Shown here piece by piece: positions 63,201 through 64,000 of a stretch of DNA of 64,000 bases; position 1 is the first letter of the stretch, and each line of letters starts with the position of its first letter. The DNA is from Halichondria panicea (lineage: Eukaryota > Porifera > Demospongiae > Suberitida > Halichondriidae): positions 5,327,205-5,391,204 of the forward strand of contig NC_087378.1 of the NCBI RefSeq assembly GCF_963675165.1, written 5' to 3'. Made by a program: the position numbers and the translations under genes. The notes beneath the pieces are model-generated. The model searched no databases, was not told where the DNA came from, and worked only from the letters and a program-made list of their open reading frames with translations.

Positions 63201-64000
63201 ACAGCTTGAGTTAACCCTGACCGATGTAGGCCCCACTGGTCCATGGGATGGAGGGGACTTAATCAACTTCATGTTTGAATTACGTCATCAGGTAAAGTAT
63301 ATGAATGTGTACAGATTCGTATGGTGTACCAAAGTTTCGTAGTCATCCACTGTTGCCTGTACTTTTCCACACGCAGGTTGTATTCCCCAGTGCCTCGGCT
63401 TACGATCTTCAGTTCTCTATAACTACTGATCATGGAGCACTGACAAGCCTTTTTATTGACTCAGCAAACACTACCGGCTCCTCTTGTCTCATTGGGTCAC
63501 TGTCATGCTCTGTTATCAATAGATCTATGTTCAGTTGTAGCTCTCTTCCTACTGACTGTGCTGCAAGTGTTGTTATGTCAGCAGAGCTTCCAATGTCTGT
63601 GGTGGCTGGAAATAACATTACCATTGAAACTACCTTACAGTACGACAGTAACCCTTTCTCAGCTCCTCACACTGGTGTGATGTACACACCTCTCAATGTG
63701 AGTGTAAATGTCTATCTATTTCACAACGGTGTGTGGAATGGCAGATATAATAAGGTTTACATGTGTAGCCTCAGCAAAGTGGCTACTTAATTTGAAATAA
63801 TTATGCTCCCCATCATGACTTTGTATTCAGTGGATTAATTTTAGTTCAGGAACTACTTTATCCTCTATAGGCCCAATTCACTGAGAGTGTCAAAGTGCCA
63901 ACACAAGTGTTCGAGTCGAATGTCTCTCATCCTCTCAACTACGTTGCCCCATTCCAAACCATTGAGTTCACACTTACTCTAACTGTGCCTGAAGGAGAGA
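1..64000 (+). CDS. Giant multi-exon repeat-protein gene, partial at both ends
   Basis: A single spliced gene accounts for all convincing coding sequence. I joined 109 exons by GT-AG junctions that recur at the same place in every cassette copy. The joined frame is open for about 9,811 codons, and all length differences between equivalent exons are multiples of three. No initiator Met with a signal peptide, no membrane segment and no terminal stop lie inside the window, so the gene continues in both directions. The product is an array of beta-rich modules with Gly-Asp and Ala-Tyr-Asp-Leu patterns, resembling DUF11 / TIGR01451-type repeats. Very frequent N-X-S/T sequons and cysteines suggest a secreted or surface glycoprotein. 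Adhesion or extracellular matrix is the likeliest role, but only by inference. An alternative is several adjacent genes of identical architecture, but no promoter-like or terminal exon interrupts the repeated order, and phases match across every cassette boundary. Confidence 0.85.
1366..1551. mobile_element. TA-flanked MITE in A-I a3-a4 intron
   Basis: The ends are long inverted repeats: CCAAGGGCGT at the left and CGCCCTTGG at the right. The inner parts also match as inverted complements (GAGGGCATGCAACTCC with GGAGTTGCATACCCTC, and GAGTTCAAACGTGGGCGG with CCGCCCACGTTTGAACTC). Each end abuts a TA dinucleotide. The equivalent introns of the other A cassettes have the uninterrupted site (near 8816 in A-II). 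It has no coding capacity. A TA duplication suits Tc1/mariner-type MITEs, inferred only. Confidence 0.85.
2311..3924. mobile_element. Fold-back repeat with inserted sequence, A-I a4-a5 intron
   Basis: The intron of 1,783 bp is almost all repeat. The left arm starts TATGCCTCGGTG, followed by a GT-rich tract. The right arm ends in CCTCAAGGCATA and, read in reverse complement, resembles the left arm, including a shared stretch around 'TTTTCTTGGATT' and 'TCGAGTTATGGCT'. Another internal end, CACCGAGGCAT, lies at 3174-3184, and a (TG)n tract lies at about 2706-2740. No protein is recognisable inside. Confidence 0.65.
2706..2752. repeat. (TG)n microsatellite
   Basis: A GTGT-rich tract followed by CACGCGCGCG inside the A-I a4-a5 intron. 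Similar TG/CA tracts recur inside most fold-back elements (for example about 27164-27200 and 47142-47160), so the microsatellites appear to be seeded by that family. Confidence 0.75.
4807..5108 (+). other. A-I a8-a9 intron, transposon-free version
   Basis: This is a 302-bp intron with no recognisable repeat. It is the uninterrupted counterpart of the 0.7-kb introns of A-II and A-III, and so gives the pre-insertion state. The branch-site region and TGTATGTAG acceptor are conserved in all five copies. Confidence 0.7.
5316..5968. repeat. A-I a9-a10 intron with fold-back arm
   Basis: From about 5413 it carries a TATGCCTCGG-type arm with a GTGTGTGGG tract, then the 'TCTAGTCATGTTTTCTTG' stretch typical of the family. 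No matching right end was found, so it is probably a truncated or decayed copy. The intron is nearly identical to the corresponding intron at 12001-12689, meaning the insertion predates that duplication or was copied by conversion. Confidence 0.6.
6505..7866 (+). CDS. Exon a1: large multi-module exon (454 residues)
   Basis: The exon opens after a pyrimidine-rich CTCTTTCAG acceptor, with its first T completing a Ser codon begun in a11. It ends before GTCAGT, a slightly unusual donor chosen because it is the only one restoring frame with a2 ('HE' + Ile + 'FTLHVH'). Several beta-module starts are visible: 'GGEIITVNLGLAV' near residue 18, 'QGDNVTVNLHFQV' near 93, 'QKGDIFIVKIPIVLPC' near 174 and 'RGDAGDPFTVTFGVGH' near 379, the last followed by 'SKFTAYDLNYTF'. 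I count 18 N-X-S/T sequons and nine cysteines, including a 'STCNC' cluster. No enzyme motif is seen. Confidence 0.9.
6505..12979 (+). CDS. Cassette A-II, complete reference copy (a1-a11)
   Basis: This is the first complete A cassette: eleven exons, 3,462 coding bases, 1,154 codons. Exons: a1 6505-7866, a2 8031-8488, a3 8545-8786, a4 8959-9516, a5 10249-10422, a6 10549-10674, a7 10869-10952, a8 11013-11090, a9 11794-12000, a10 12690-12809, a11 12927-12979. Junction phases are a11/a1 two bases carried over, a1/a2 two bases, a2/a3 one base, and all others zero. The cassette as a whole is frame-neutral. Introns with a TA-flanked MITE (a8-a9) and a fold-back element (a4-a5) are shared with A-III. 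The 3' third, including the a9-a10 intron, is nearly identical to A-I. Confidence 0.92.
8031..8488 (+). CDS. Exon a2: Cys-rich module segment
   Basis: It continues the module begun at the end of a1 with 'FTLHVHRVELTLNV', then 'EVAPGISFCNPGDTIFEALP'. Six cysteines are spaced along the exon (FCNPG, VCTNSSCG, VPCTA, EACMPECF) and are kept in all five copies, so internal disulfides are likely. The acceptor is CAATGCAG and the donor is G/GTAAGTGC. One base of the last codon passes to a3 and makes Ala. Confidence 0.9.
8545..8786 (+). CDS. Exon a3: beta-module exon ending 'RNTLK'
   Basis: It follows an intron of only 56 bp, with acceptor CTACGCAG. It reads 'LATAENITVTSDGSMVRFFF', then 'GPEVLVPKDNILIADEQCFE' and 'TPVFHGDTFHYSAYVETDFG'. 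The last segment has the Gly-Asp plus alternating hydrophobic pattern seen at other module starts. Two cysteines (EQCFE, GLLC) are probably paired, and the second is Trp in A-I. The donor is GTACGT in every copy. Confidence 0.9.
8959..9516 (+). CDS. Exon a4: canonical 'DAGD' module (186 residues)
   Basis: This is the clearest DUF11-like module of cassette A: 'GIHDAGDTVTSVIVVKHSS' near residue 15, followed by 'TCGFRLNLTVTYPTEYLYL'. It ends in 'LSYDTSNEDS' and 'YLNVTVIPPE'. The C-terminal part aligns with b5 ('TSYSTNNPDTRHG...NITITQPE'), and the N-terminal half with the end of b3. A short start at the internal GTG is not used; the exon is entered in phase 0 from a3. The donor is GTGAGC. Confidence 0.9.
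9579..10096. mobile_element. Fold-back element in A-II a4-a5 intron
   Basis: This is the clearest copy of the family: about 518 bp, starting TATGCCTCGGTGTGCG and ending GCCTCAAGGCATA, with a CA/GT-rich tract near each end. The two arms resemble each other when one is reverse-complemented. It shares position with the copy in A-III and, with more divergence, those in A-I and A-IV, and it is missing in A-V. No reading frame of note lies inside it. Confidence 0.7.
10249..10422 (+). CDS. Exon a5: 58-codon module exon
   Basis: It reads 'GISPLTIELSHVNISSGNYP', then 'HIGSHITNTSVALGDS'. The second part is clearly homologous to exon b6 ('HIGTKIENTVLAVGDSESS'). Phase is 0 at both ends, with TGTGCAG acceptor and GTACGT donor. 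The preceding intron is the largest in cassette A and carries the fold-back repeat. Confidence 0.9.
10549..10674 (+). CDS. Exon a6: 42-codon exon
   Basis: It reads 'AITFSLGESVVNVYDNIVSE', then 'EDEILLYVEGYMS' and an N/S-rich tail ending in Gln. It has exactly the same length (126 bp), phase and pattern as b7 ('TVYLGEVLNRGDG', 'EDDQVVVSITAFAQT'), which is good evidence that the two cassette types share ancestry. Acidic residues at both module edges could bind calcium, but no established motif is present. Confidence 0.9.
10869..10952 (+). CDS. Exon a7: 28-codon exon
   Basis: It reads 'DVTLKGQIVQEPLTNDDTTL' and ends 'LVHPQLQ'. It corresponds to the first half of b8 ('VTLHCFLEEEPF...LIHPQL'). 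In cassette B the a7-a8 intron is absent, so b8 is a fusion of the two exons, or A gained an intron. Phase is 0/0. Confidence 0.9.
11013..11090 (+). CDS. Exon a8: 26-codon exon with 'PWDAGD' strand
   Basis: This small exon holds a module start: 'APPGPWDAGDLLNLTVFVRHM'-type sequence, the best match in cassette A to the DUF11-like 'GD + alternating hydrophobic + His' signature. It is preceded by a 60-bp intron. The equivalent B sequence is the second half of b8 ('GPTGPWDGGDLISF' in B-V). It has 26 codons in A-II to A-V and 25 in A-I. Confidence 0.9.
11134..11505. mobile_element. TA-flanked MITE in A-II a8-a9 intron
   Basis: The terminal inverted repeats (about 27 bp, one mismatch) begin CAGTGATTGCAGCC at the left and end GGCTGCAAGCACTG at the right. 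Both include the palindromic partner GCCTAGAGAGTAAAA / TTTTACTCTCTAGGC. TA flanks each end. About 372 bp with no coding capacity. It occupies the same site in A-III (17808-18189) and is absent from A-I, A-IV and A-V. Confidence 0.85.
11794..12000 (+). CDS. Exon a9: 'AAYDLKLTVEL' module core (69 residues)
   Basis: It begins 'VPSDAYAAYDLKLTVELDSG', matching b9 'VAFPSASAYDLQFSITTDHG'. Ala-Tyr-Asp-Leu followed by alternating hydrophobic residues is the second hallmark of the DUF11-like pattern. Two cysteines (ESCNAS, NGCTAE) are conserved. In A-III the Asp of AYDL is Tyr ('AAYYLKL'), a private change at an otherwise invariant residue. Confidence 0.9.
12001..12689. repeat. A-II a9-a10 intron with fold-back arm
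   Basis: It is almost the same as the A-I intron at 5316-5968, with a TATGCCTCGG arm starting near 12102 and a few short extra AT-rich insertions (around 12351). Nothing coding is seen. Confidence 0.6.
12690..12809 (+). CDS. Exon a10: 40-codon exon 'LSDSEV...NYGPLS'
   Basis: It reads 'LSDSEVATSNSISIVFRLTE', then 'YYAVPVTQAILFRQNYGPLS'. With a11 it matches the second half of b2 ('ASVDDTVVLVLTLDVPSG', 'AMTMYNTSSGEMQLVDELDF'). Phase is 0/0 and the donor is GTAAGTTG. It is the last A-type exon of the array: in A-V it splices directly to B-I. Confidence 0.88.
12927..12979 (+). CDS. Exon a11: short linker exon (53 bp)
   Basis: It reads 'VHVDELDLFMVQQALSV' plus two bases of a Ser codon finished by a1. 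This exon is the phase 0 to phase 2 adaptor that closes the cassette. It is 53 bp in A-I, A-II and A-III but 74 bp in A-IV, where seven extra codons restore similarity to the end of b2 ('VQPNISLLTEALSV'). The short form is therefore a deletion. Confidence 0.87.
13215..20121 (+). CDS. Cassette A-III (a1-a11)
   Basis: Exons: a1 13215-14576, a2 14740-15197, a3 15253-15494, a4 15665-16222, a5 16938-17111, a6 17236-17361, a7 17550-17633, a8 17694-17771, a9 18476-18682, a10 19358-19477, a11 20069-20121 (3,462 coding bases). It is very close to A-II through a9, sharing the fold-back element of the a4-a5 intron and the TA-flanked MITE of the a8-a9 intron. After a9 it differs: the a9-a10 intron has a 99-bp tandem duplication, and the a10-a11 intron carries a degraded element related to the one at 35681-36239. 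Private changes include 'AAYYL' in a9 and 'SNKDT' in a4. Confidence 0.92.
16285..16802. mobile_element. Fold-back element in A-III a4-a5 intron
   Basis: This is a near-identical sister of the A-II copy (TATGCCTCGGTG start, CCTTAAGGCATA end). Its orthologous position shows the element was duplicated together with the cassette rather than inserted twice. Confidence 0.7.
17808..18189. mobile_element. TA-flanked MITE in A-III a8-a9 intron
   Basis: Same family and same site as the A-II insertion, with ends CAGTGATTGCAGCC and GGCTGCAAGCACTG between TA dinucleotides. It is slightly longer (about 382 bp) through small internal insertions. Confidence 0.85.
18984..19181. repeat. Two-copy 99-bp tandem repeat in A-III a9-a10 intron
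   Basis: A block beginning GAATGCAATTGCAGCC at 18984 is repeated from 19083 with few changes (for example ACTAGAATGC against ACTAAAACGC). The block is related to the middle of the fold-back repeat family. The period is a multiple of three, so a chance open frame runs through it, but the surrounding cassettes show that this is intron. Confidence 0.8.
19531..20020. mobile_element. Degraded MITE in A-III a10-a11 intron
   Basis: The left end, TAGAAACTGGATTATTAG, is shared with the well-preserved element at 35681-36239. The interior includes matching stretches (GCATTCCCAGAGAGTTC, CCAATTATG/CATAATTGG) in opposite orientation. The right end is eroded (GCGCTAATTTCAG). The other a10-a11 introns are about 90-120 bp, so the insertion explains the 591-bp length here. 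Confidence 0.65.
20357..28018 (+). CDS. Cassette A-IV (a1-a11, long a11)
   Basis: Exons: a1 20357-21718, a2 21858-22315, a3 22383-22624, a4 22818-23375, a5 25534-25707, a6 25831-25956, a7 26332-26415, a8 26476-26553, a9 26828-27034, a10 27735-27854, a11 27945-28018 (3,483 coding bases). The a11 exon keeps 21 bp lost in A-I to A-III. The a1-a2 intron is almost identical to that of A-I. The a4-a5 intron is enlarged to 2.16 kb by a nested insertion, and the a6-a7 intron has a private MITE. a6 begins with Val instead of Ala, and a8 reads 'PPESWDAGDVLNLSV', both conservative. Confidence 0.92.
23433..25427. mobile_element. Fold-back repeat with nested insertion, A-IV a4-a5 intron
   Basis: The outer arms match the family at the same site in A-I to A-III (TATGCCTAAT... 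and ...CCTCGAGGCATA). The element is enlarged by a nested unit (separate entry) and by an internal end 'CCGAGGCAT' near 24850. An open frame of 67 codons near 24296 has no homology that I recognise and looks fortuitous. Confidence 0.6.
23855..24803. mobile_element. Nested element with sub-terminal repeats, A-IV
   Basis: The left part has five CTTAGC-containing units, several followed by a 'TTCGAAGTA'-like stretch (23920-24055), and then TTGGTGACCTTTAAACTCTAG. The right part carries the reverse complement, CTAGAGTTTAAAGGTCACCAA (about 24665-24685), followed by reversed copies of the same units up to about 24790. Sub-terminal repeats in inverted order are typical of non-autonomous DNA transposons. 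The exact ends are approximate. Confidence 0.6.
25982..26177. mobile_element. MITE in A-IV a6-a7 intron
   Basis: The inverted ends are TACCGTATATAGCGGGTA at the left and TACCTGCTATACAGTA at the right. The inner part TTTTGAGGGTATAAA is matched by TTTATACCCTCAAAA. About 196 bp, with TA at both outer edges. It is absent from the same intron of the other four A cassettes. Related to the element of the b5-b6 introns of B-II and B-III. Confidence 0.85.
27129..27558. repeat. Fold-back family member in A-IV a9-a10 intron
   Basis: It starts near GGCCTCCGTTGGGCATGCG with a (GT)n/(GTGC)n tract and ends CACCGAGGCAT. The ends pair as TGCCTCGGTG-type inverted repeats, although the left one is decayed. It differs in sequence from the arm found at this place in A-I and A-II. 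Confidence 0.55.
28277..36538 (+). CDS. Cassette A-V (a1-a10, a11 missing), last A copy
   Basis: Exons: a1 28277-29635, a2 29763-30220, a3 30277-30518, a4 30699-31256, a5 31674-31847, a6 31998-32123, a7 32282-32365, a8 33644-33721, a9 34221-34427, a10 36419-36538 (3,406 coding bases). a1 is one codon shorter after 'DDHHS'. The fold-back element present in the other a4-a5 introns is absent here, leaving 417 bp. The a7-a8 intron has expanded from about 60 bp to 1,278 bp by insertion of a hAT-like element, and the a9-a10 intron has reached 1,991 bp. After a10 the intron still resembles an a10-a11 intron, but it leads to a B-type first exon. Confidence 0.9.
31257..31673 (+). other. A-V a4-a5 intron lacking the fold-back element
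   Basis: This 417-bp intron has no TATGCCT arm. The last 100 bases before the TGTAG acceptor still match the other copies. It either represents the pre-insertion state or a deletion; the presence of the element in all four other copies makes both possible. Confidence 0.6.
32400..33599. mobile_element. 1.2-kb hAT-like non-autonomous transposon, A-V a7-a8 intron
   Basis: The terminal inverted repeats of about 21 bp begin CATAGATACTATAAATTACA at the left and end TGTAATTTATAGTATCTATG at the right. The flanks repeat as GGTTGTGT (32392-32399 and 33599-33606), a 7-8 bp target duplication depending on where the shared G is placed. That suits the hAT superfamily. No transposase-like frame is seen; the longest internal frames are under 70 codons and unconvincing. 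The other four a7-a8 introns are only about 60 bp, so the insertion is recent and private. Confidence 0.85.
34428..36418. other. A-V a9-a10 intron, repeat-rich, 2 kb
   Basis: This is the longest A-type intron after that of A-IV. It contains fragments of the fold-back family (right-arm type around 35470-35620, ending in a decayed GCCTTAAGG) and a short inverted motif with CCCTAGCCTC / GAGGCTAG around 34720-34805. It also holds the MITE listed separately at 35681-36239. No exon-like sequence conserved with other copies was seen apart from the flanks. Confidence 0.6.
35681..36239. mobile_element. TA-flanked 559-bp MITE in A-V a9-a10 intron
   Basis: The inverted ends are CCGTAGAAACTGGATTATTAG and CTAATAATCCAGTTTCTACGG, perfectly complementary over 21 bp, with TA on each side. 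The interior has matched A+T-rich stretches but no open frame of meaning. It is the best-preserved member of the family also found decayed in A-III. Confidence 0.88.
36636..36877 (+). CDS. Exon b1 of B-I: hybrid first B exon
   Basis: From residue 13 it is standard B sequence: 'VFESNVSHPLNYVSPFQTIE', then 'FTLTLTVPEGETQDVSISFN' and 'TTITPPGDPNG'. It ends in two bases of a Gln codon (CA/GTAAGT). The 5' twelve codons have no counterpart in the other B copies and replace exon a11 at this position. Confidence 0.85.
36636..40186 (+). CDS. Cassette B-I (b1-b9), junction copy
   Basis: Exons: b1 36636-36877, b2 37006-37242, b3 37464-38021, b4 38116-38338, b5 38447-38566, b6 38777-38947, b7 39388-39513, b8 39618-39782, b9 39866-40186 (2,163 coding bases, 721 codons). 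Phases are b1/b2, b2/b3 and b3/b4 with two bases carried over, and all others zero. The first twelve codons of b1 ('VEQSEPSKTPSQ') differ completely from the 'AHFIESVKVPTQ' of later copies, marking the A-to-B boundary. The b6-b7 intron contains a MITE private to this copy. Confidence 0.9.
37006..37242 (+). CDS. Exon b2: 79-residue module exon
   Basis: It reads 'TTLPFLGDIFNPFDN', 'DDTVVLVLTLDVPSGSSIPF' and 'MYNTSSGEMQLVDELDFF', closing with 'EALSV' and AG of an Arg codon. The second half equals a10+a11 of cassette A, so cassette B lacks the intron between them. The acceptor is TTACAG and the donor is G/GTAGGC. Confidence 0.9.
37464..38021 (+). CDS. Exon b3: largest B exon (about 186 residues)
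   Basis: It reads 'NTELINFDLWIERVDSTFPD', a strand 'IEVSLELPSETILNSTLDNL', then 'NGSVMFVVDPYTFTDYVEYF'. A second module start follows: 'FNEGSEVVIWELILINNAGS' with 'PFDLTVDIDVDTDVL'. It is open across the splice sites in phase 2/2. In B-VI it is nine bases shorter (Val-Glu-Tyr lost). The recent duplication of B-II/B-III has its junctions inside or next to this exon. Confidence 0.9.
38116..38338 (+). CDS. Exon b4: two-Cys exon
   Basis: It reads 'EGLDFVAPVLMANTTFQAQV', then 'VCTECPSEIIMLIHTVLINE' and 'GDRSSLVNATGRYAG'. The paired cysteines (CxxC in this copy) are conserved in all B copies. The donor is GTGCGT/GTGCGC in all copies, a weaker consensus than the others. It is three bases longer in B-V and six in B-VI, always in frame. 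Confidence 0.87.
38447..38566 (+). CDS. Exon b5: 40-codon exon ending 'ITQPE'
   Basis: It reads 'NTGIKTSYSTNNPDTRHGFL', then 'QVGETMTVNITITQPE'. It aligns with the 3' end of a4 ('LFLSYDTSNE...YLNVTVIPPE'). Phase is 0/0 and the donor is GTAAGTCAG. No complete open reading frame of useful length marks this exon by itself; it is supported by conservation of sequence and both splice sites in six copies. Confidence 0.87.
38777..38947 (+). CDS. Exon b6: 57-codon exon, homologue of a5
   Basis: It reads 'NVLSNLTLNLTMTQTLPLDY', then 'HIGTKIENTVLAVGDSESSP'. The 'HIG..I.NT..A.GDS' core is shared with a5. The acceptor is a CTCTAG type in five copies. Phase is 0/0. In B-V the first two residues are Thr-Val instead of Asn-Val. 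Confidence 0.9.
38995..39218. mobile_element. MITE in B-I b6-b7 intron
   Basis: The ends are TACCGTATTACTAGAATATTTTGCGGG-like at the left and GCAAAACATTCTAGTAATAGGGTA at the right, complementary with a few mismatches. The interior has repeated TTTGCGA / TCGCAAA motifs. About 224 bp. The same intron in B-II to B-VI lacks it. Confidence 0.8.
39388..39513 (+). CDS. Exon b7: 42-codon exon, homologue of a6
   Basis: It reads 'NAVTVYLGEVLNRGDGMRNE', then 'DDQVVVSITAFAQTIGNDLR' and Asn-Gln. The 126-bp length and phase 0/0 are identical to a6. It is flanked on the 5' side by an intron holding a MITE in this copy only. Confidence 0.88.
39618..39782 (+). CDS. Exon b8: 55-codon exon, fusion equivalent of a7+a8
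   Basis: It reads 'IVTLHCFLEEEPFVQDSTIL', 'LIHPQLDLTLADVGP', then 'DEGDLITFKLELHHQ'. The last stretch is the Gly-Asp module start, and in B-V and B-VI it reads 'GPWDGGDLI', closer to a8. The Cys near the start is Ser only in B-II. The donor is CAG/GTAAGT here. Confidence 0.9.
39866..40186 (+). CDS. Exon b9: 107-codon exon with 'SAYDLQFSI'
   Basis: It reads 'VAFPSASAYDLQFSITTDHG', then 'SCLIESLSCSVI', 'FNCSSLPTDCAASVV' and 'NNITIETTLQYDSNPFSAPH'. Four cysteines are conserved. The start is homologous to a9; the 3' half extends further than a9 and leads to b1 of the next cassette. Phase is 0/0, with CACACGCAG acceptor and GTGAGT donor. Confidence 0.9.
40356..45966 (+). CDS. Cassette B-II (b1-b9)
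   Basis: Exons: b1 40356-40582, b2 42683-42919, b3 43211-43768, b4 43891-44113, b5 44229-44348, b6 44774-44944, b7 45101-45226, b8 45325-45489, b9 45646-45966 (2,148 coding bases). b1 is 15 bases shorter than usual ('TPPGNLTL' instead of 'TPPGDPNGVNFTLTL'), still in frame. From b3 onwards the copy is nearly identical to B-III, introns included. Private differences are few: Gly instead of Val in b5 ('GETGTVN'), Ser instead of a conserved Cys in b8 ('LYSFLEE'), and Asn instead of Asp in b9 ('SAYNLQF'). The b1-b2 intron is 2.1 kb. Confidence 0.9.
40583..42682. other. B-II b1-b2 intron, 2.1 kb, mixed repeats
   Basis: Other b1-b2 introns range from 120 bp (B-V) to 935 bp. This one carries a GCCTCGAGGCAT palindrome near 40608, a TTTG tract near 40800, a weak inverted pair around GGATATACCACACC / GGTATATCTGAC (about 41143-41288), and a decayed right arm of the fold-back family (about 42540-42590, GTGCGGCTACACCTCAA). 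An antisense and a sense frame of about 85 codons near 41775-42116 overlap each other and have no recognised similarity. Confidence 0.5.
44459..44662. mobile_element. MITE in B-II b5-b6 intron
   Basis: Left end TATATAGCGGGTAATTTT, right end AAAAATTATCCGCTATACAGTA, imperfect inverted repeats. The family is the same as the A-IV element at 25982-26177. About 200 bp, non-coding. The same intron in the other B copies (except B-III) is about 200 bp shorter. Confidence 0.75.
45498..45558. repeat. Short inverted repeat in B-II b8-b9 intron
   Basis: ACTAGCCTCGTTC at the left faces GAACGAGTCTAGT at the right across about 35 bases. The same structure occurs in B-III (about 50069-50129) and in no other cassette. 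It could be a tiny MITE remnant or a hairpin, and it lengthens the intron to about 155 bp. Confidence 0.6.
46094..50536 (+). CDS. Cassette B-III (b1-b9)
   Basis: Exons: b1 46094-46329, b2 47265-47501, b3 47782-48339, b4 48462-48684, b5 48800-48919, b6 49345-49515, b7 49672-49797, b8 49896-50060, b9 50216-50536 (2,157 coding bases). b1 lacks two codons ('HPLIALFQTIE' against 'HPLNYVAPFQTIE'), a deletion shared only with B-IV. b3 to b9 are nearly identical to B-II, whereas b1 and b2 are nearly identical to B-IV. This is exactly the pattern expected if the copy arose by tandem duplication of a b3-to-b3 block. Confidence 0.92.
46330..47264. other. B-III b1-b2 intron (935 bp)
   Basis: It is A+T-rich with a right-arm fragment of the fold-back family near its 3' end (47090-47200: (CA)n, GTGGCTACGCCTCGAAACATA). 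The rest has no recognised repeat. The twin at 50900-51833 in B-IV is nearly identical, showing a few substitutions and a shorter T-run. Confidence 0.6.
49030..49233. mobile_element. MITE in B-III b5-b6 intron (duplicated copy)
   Basis: This is the exact counterpart of the B-II element at an offset of 4,571, carried along by the tandem duplication rather than inserted independently. Confidence 0.75.
50664..55045 (+). CDS. Cassette B-IV (b1-b9)
   Basis: Exons: b1 50664-50899, b2 51834-52070, b3 52351-52908, b4 53023-53245, b5 53322-53441, b6 53628-53798, b7 54024-54149, b8 54247-54411, b9 54725-55045 (2,157 coding bases). b1, b2 and the introns around them are nearly identical to B-III. Within b3 the similarity drops from about 70 bases downstream of the acceptor ('VDSAFPDYDIVIEVSLELPS' against 'VDSTFPDYDITIDVSLELPP'), so the duplication boundary lies there. 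b5 starts 'IELRNTGIETRYS'. The b6-b7 intron carries no MITE in this copy. Confidence 0.92.
50900..51833. other. B-IV b1-b2 intron (934 bp), twin of the B-III intron
   Basis: Nearly identical to the B-III intron at an offset of about 4,570, including the (CA)n tract and the fold-back fragment. No exon is hidden here: b1 splices to b2 in the same way in both copies. Confidence 0.6.
54412..54724. other. B-IV b8-b9 intron with G-run and decayed inverted ends
   Basis: It contains a run of about 12 G near 54453 and a C-rich tract near 54635. The flanking stretches GTTTCATC and GATGAACT point in opposite directions, so this may be a small decayed insertion of about 220 bp. The other b8-b9 introns are 83-155 bp, which supports an insertion. 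Confidence 0.5.
55202..58430 (+). CDS. Cassette B-V (b1-b9), most compact copy
   Basis: Exons: b1 55202-55443, b2 55564-55800, b3 56055-56612, b4 56713-56938, b5 57069-57188, b6 57316-57486, b7 57640-57765, b8 57856-58020, b9 58110-58430 (2,166 coding bases). All introns are under 260 bp and none carries an obvious transposon, so this copy shows the ancestral intron sizes best. b4 is one codon longer ('TVNM'). b5 reads 'MESKITDIETSYS', and b8 has 'GPTGPWDGGDLI'; the 'ITDIET' and 'PWDGGD' forms are shared with B-VI. The b4 donor is GTGCGC. Confidence 0.92.
58431..59076. other. B-V/B-VI inter-cassette intron (646 bp), unclassified
   Basis: The other b9-b1 introns are 127-173 bp, so about 480 bp have been added. 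No terminal inverted repeat was found. It contains a pyrimidine-rich stretch (CTGCCTCCCTCCCTTG, about 58727) and an antisense frame of 107 codons whose upstream half covers the b1 exon, judged a shadow. Confidence 0.5.
59077..63697 (+). CDS. Cassette B-VI (b1-b9)
   Basis: Exons: b1 59077-59318, b2 59445-59681, b3 61166-61714, b4 61818-62046, b5 62161-62280, b6 62512-62682, b7 62902-63027, b8 63127-63291, b9 63377-63697 (2,160 coding bases). b1 begins 'VLFTESVKVPTQVFKS', differing from the 'AHFIES...FES' of other copies. b3 lacks three codons ('TDYFTF'), and b4 gains two ('GSGSTVST'). The 1.48-kb b2-b3 intron is filled with repeats, including a Harbinger-like MITE. Confidence 0.92.
59758..60624. 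repeat. Two fold-back family copies in B-VI b2-b3 intron
   Basis: A reversed-arm sequence begins TATGCCTAGAGGGCATAGCT and includes a (TG)n tract. A second head (GCGCATGCGCAAGCGAGGTA, about 60102) follows and ends in CACCGAGGCATCAG. Both contain the family's 'TTTTCTTG...GATT' and 'TCTGCACTAGAACGCTAGCT' stretches, so related subfamilies sit side by side, probably nested. Confidence 0.6.
60801..61031. mobile_element. Harbinger-like MITE flanked by TTA, B-VI b2-b3 intron
   Basis: The inverted ends are GGCCACTCCAAGTGACACTC at the left and the complement of this, with one mismatch, at the right (about 33 bp in total, reaching CTGGTTTCTGG). TTA is repeated directly on both sides (60798-60800 and 61032-61034). 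A three-base TWA duplication with GG-starting ends is the known hallmark of PIF/Harbinger elements. No transposase is encoded in its 231 bp. Confidence 0.88.
63871..64000 (+). CDS. Cassette B-VII, start of b1 (truncated by window edge)
   Basis: The CTATAG acceptor is followed by 'AQFTESVKVPTQVFESNVSH' and then 'PLNYVAPFQTIEF'. The exon is open to the last base, which is the first base of a codon. It shows that the array continues past the window with at least a seventh B cassette. Confidence 0.9.

Noticed and set aside
63430-63624. Antisense 64-codon frames opposite b9 in every B cassette
   Set aside because: Same reasoning: fully inside a well-supported sense exon, and conserved only through it.
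1-64000. Bacterial surface-protein operon or phage tail-fibre locus because of the DUF11-like repeats
   Set aside because: The coding sequence is interrupted by dozens of GT-AG introns with stops, no ribosome binding sites precede the frames, and MITEs of eukaryotic type fill the introns.
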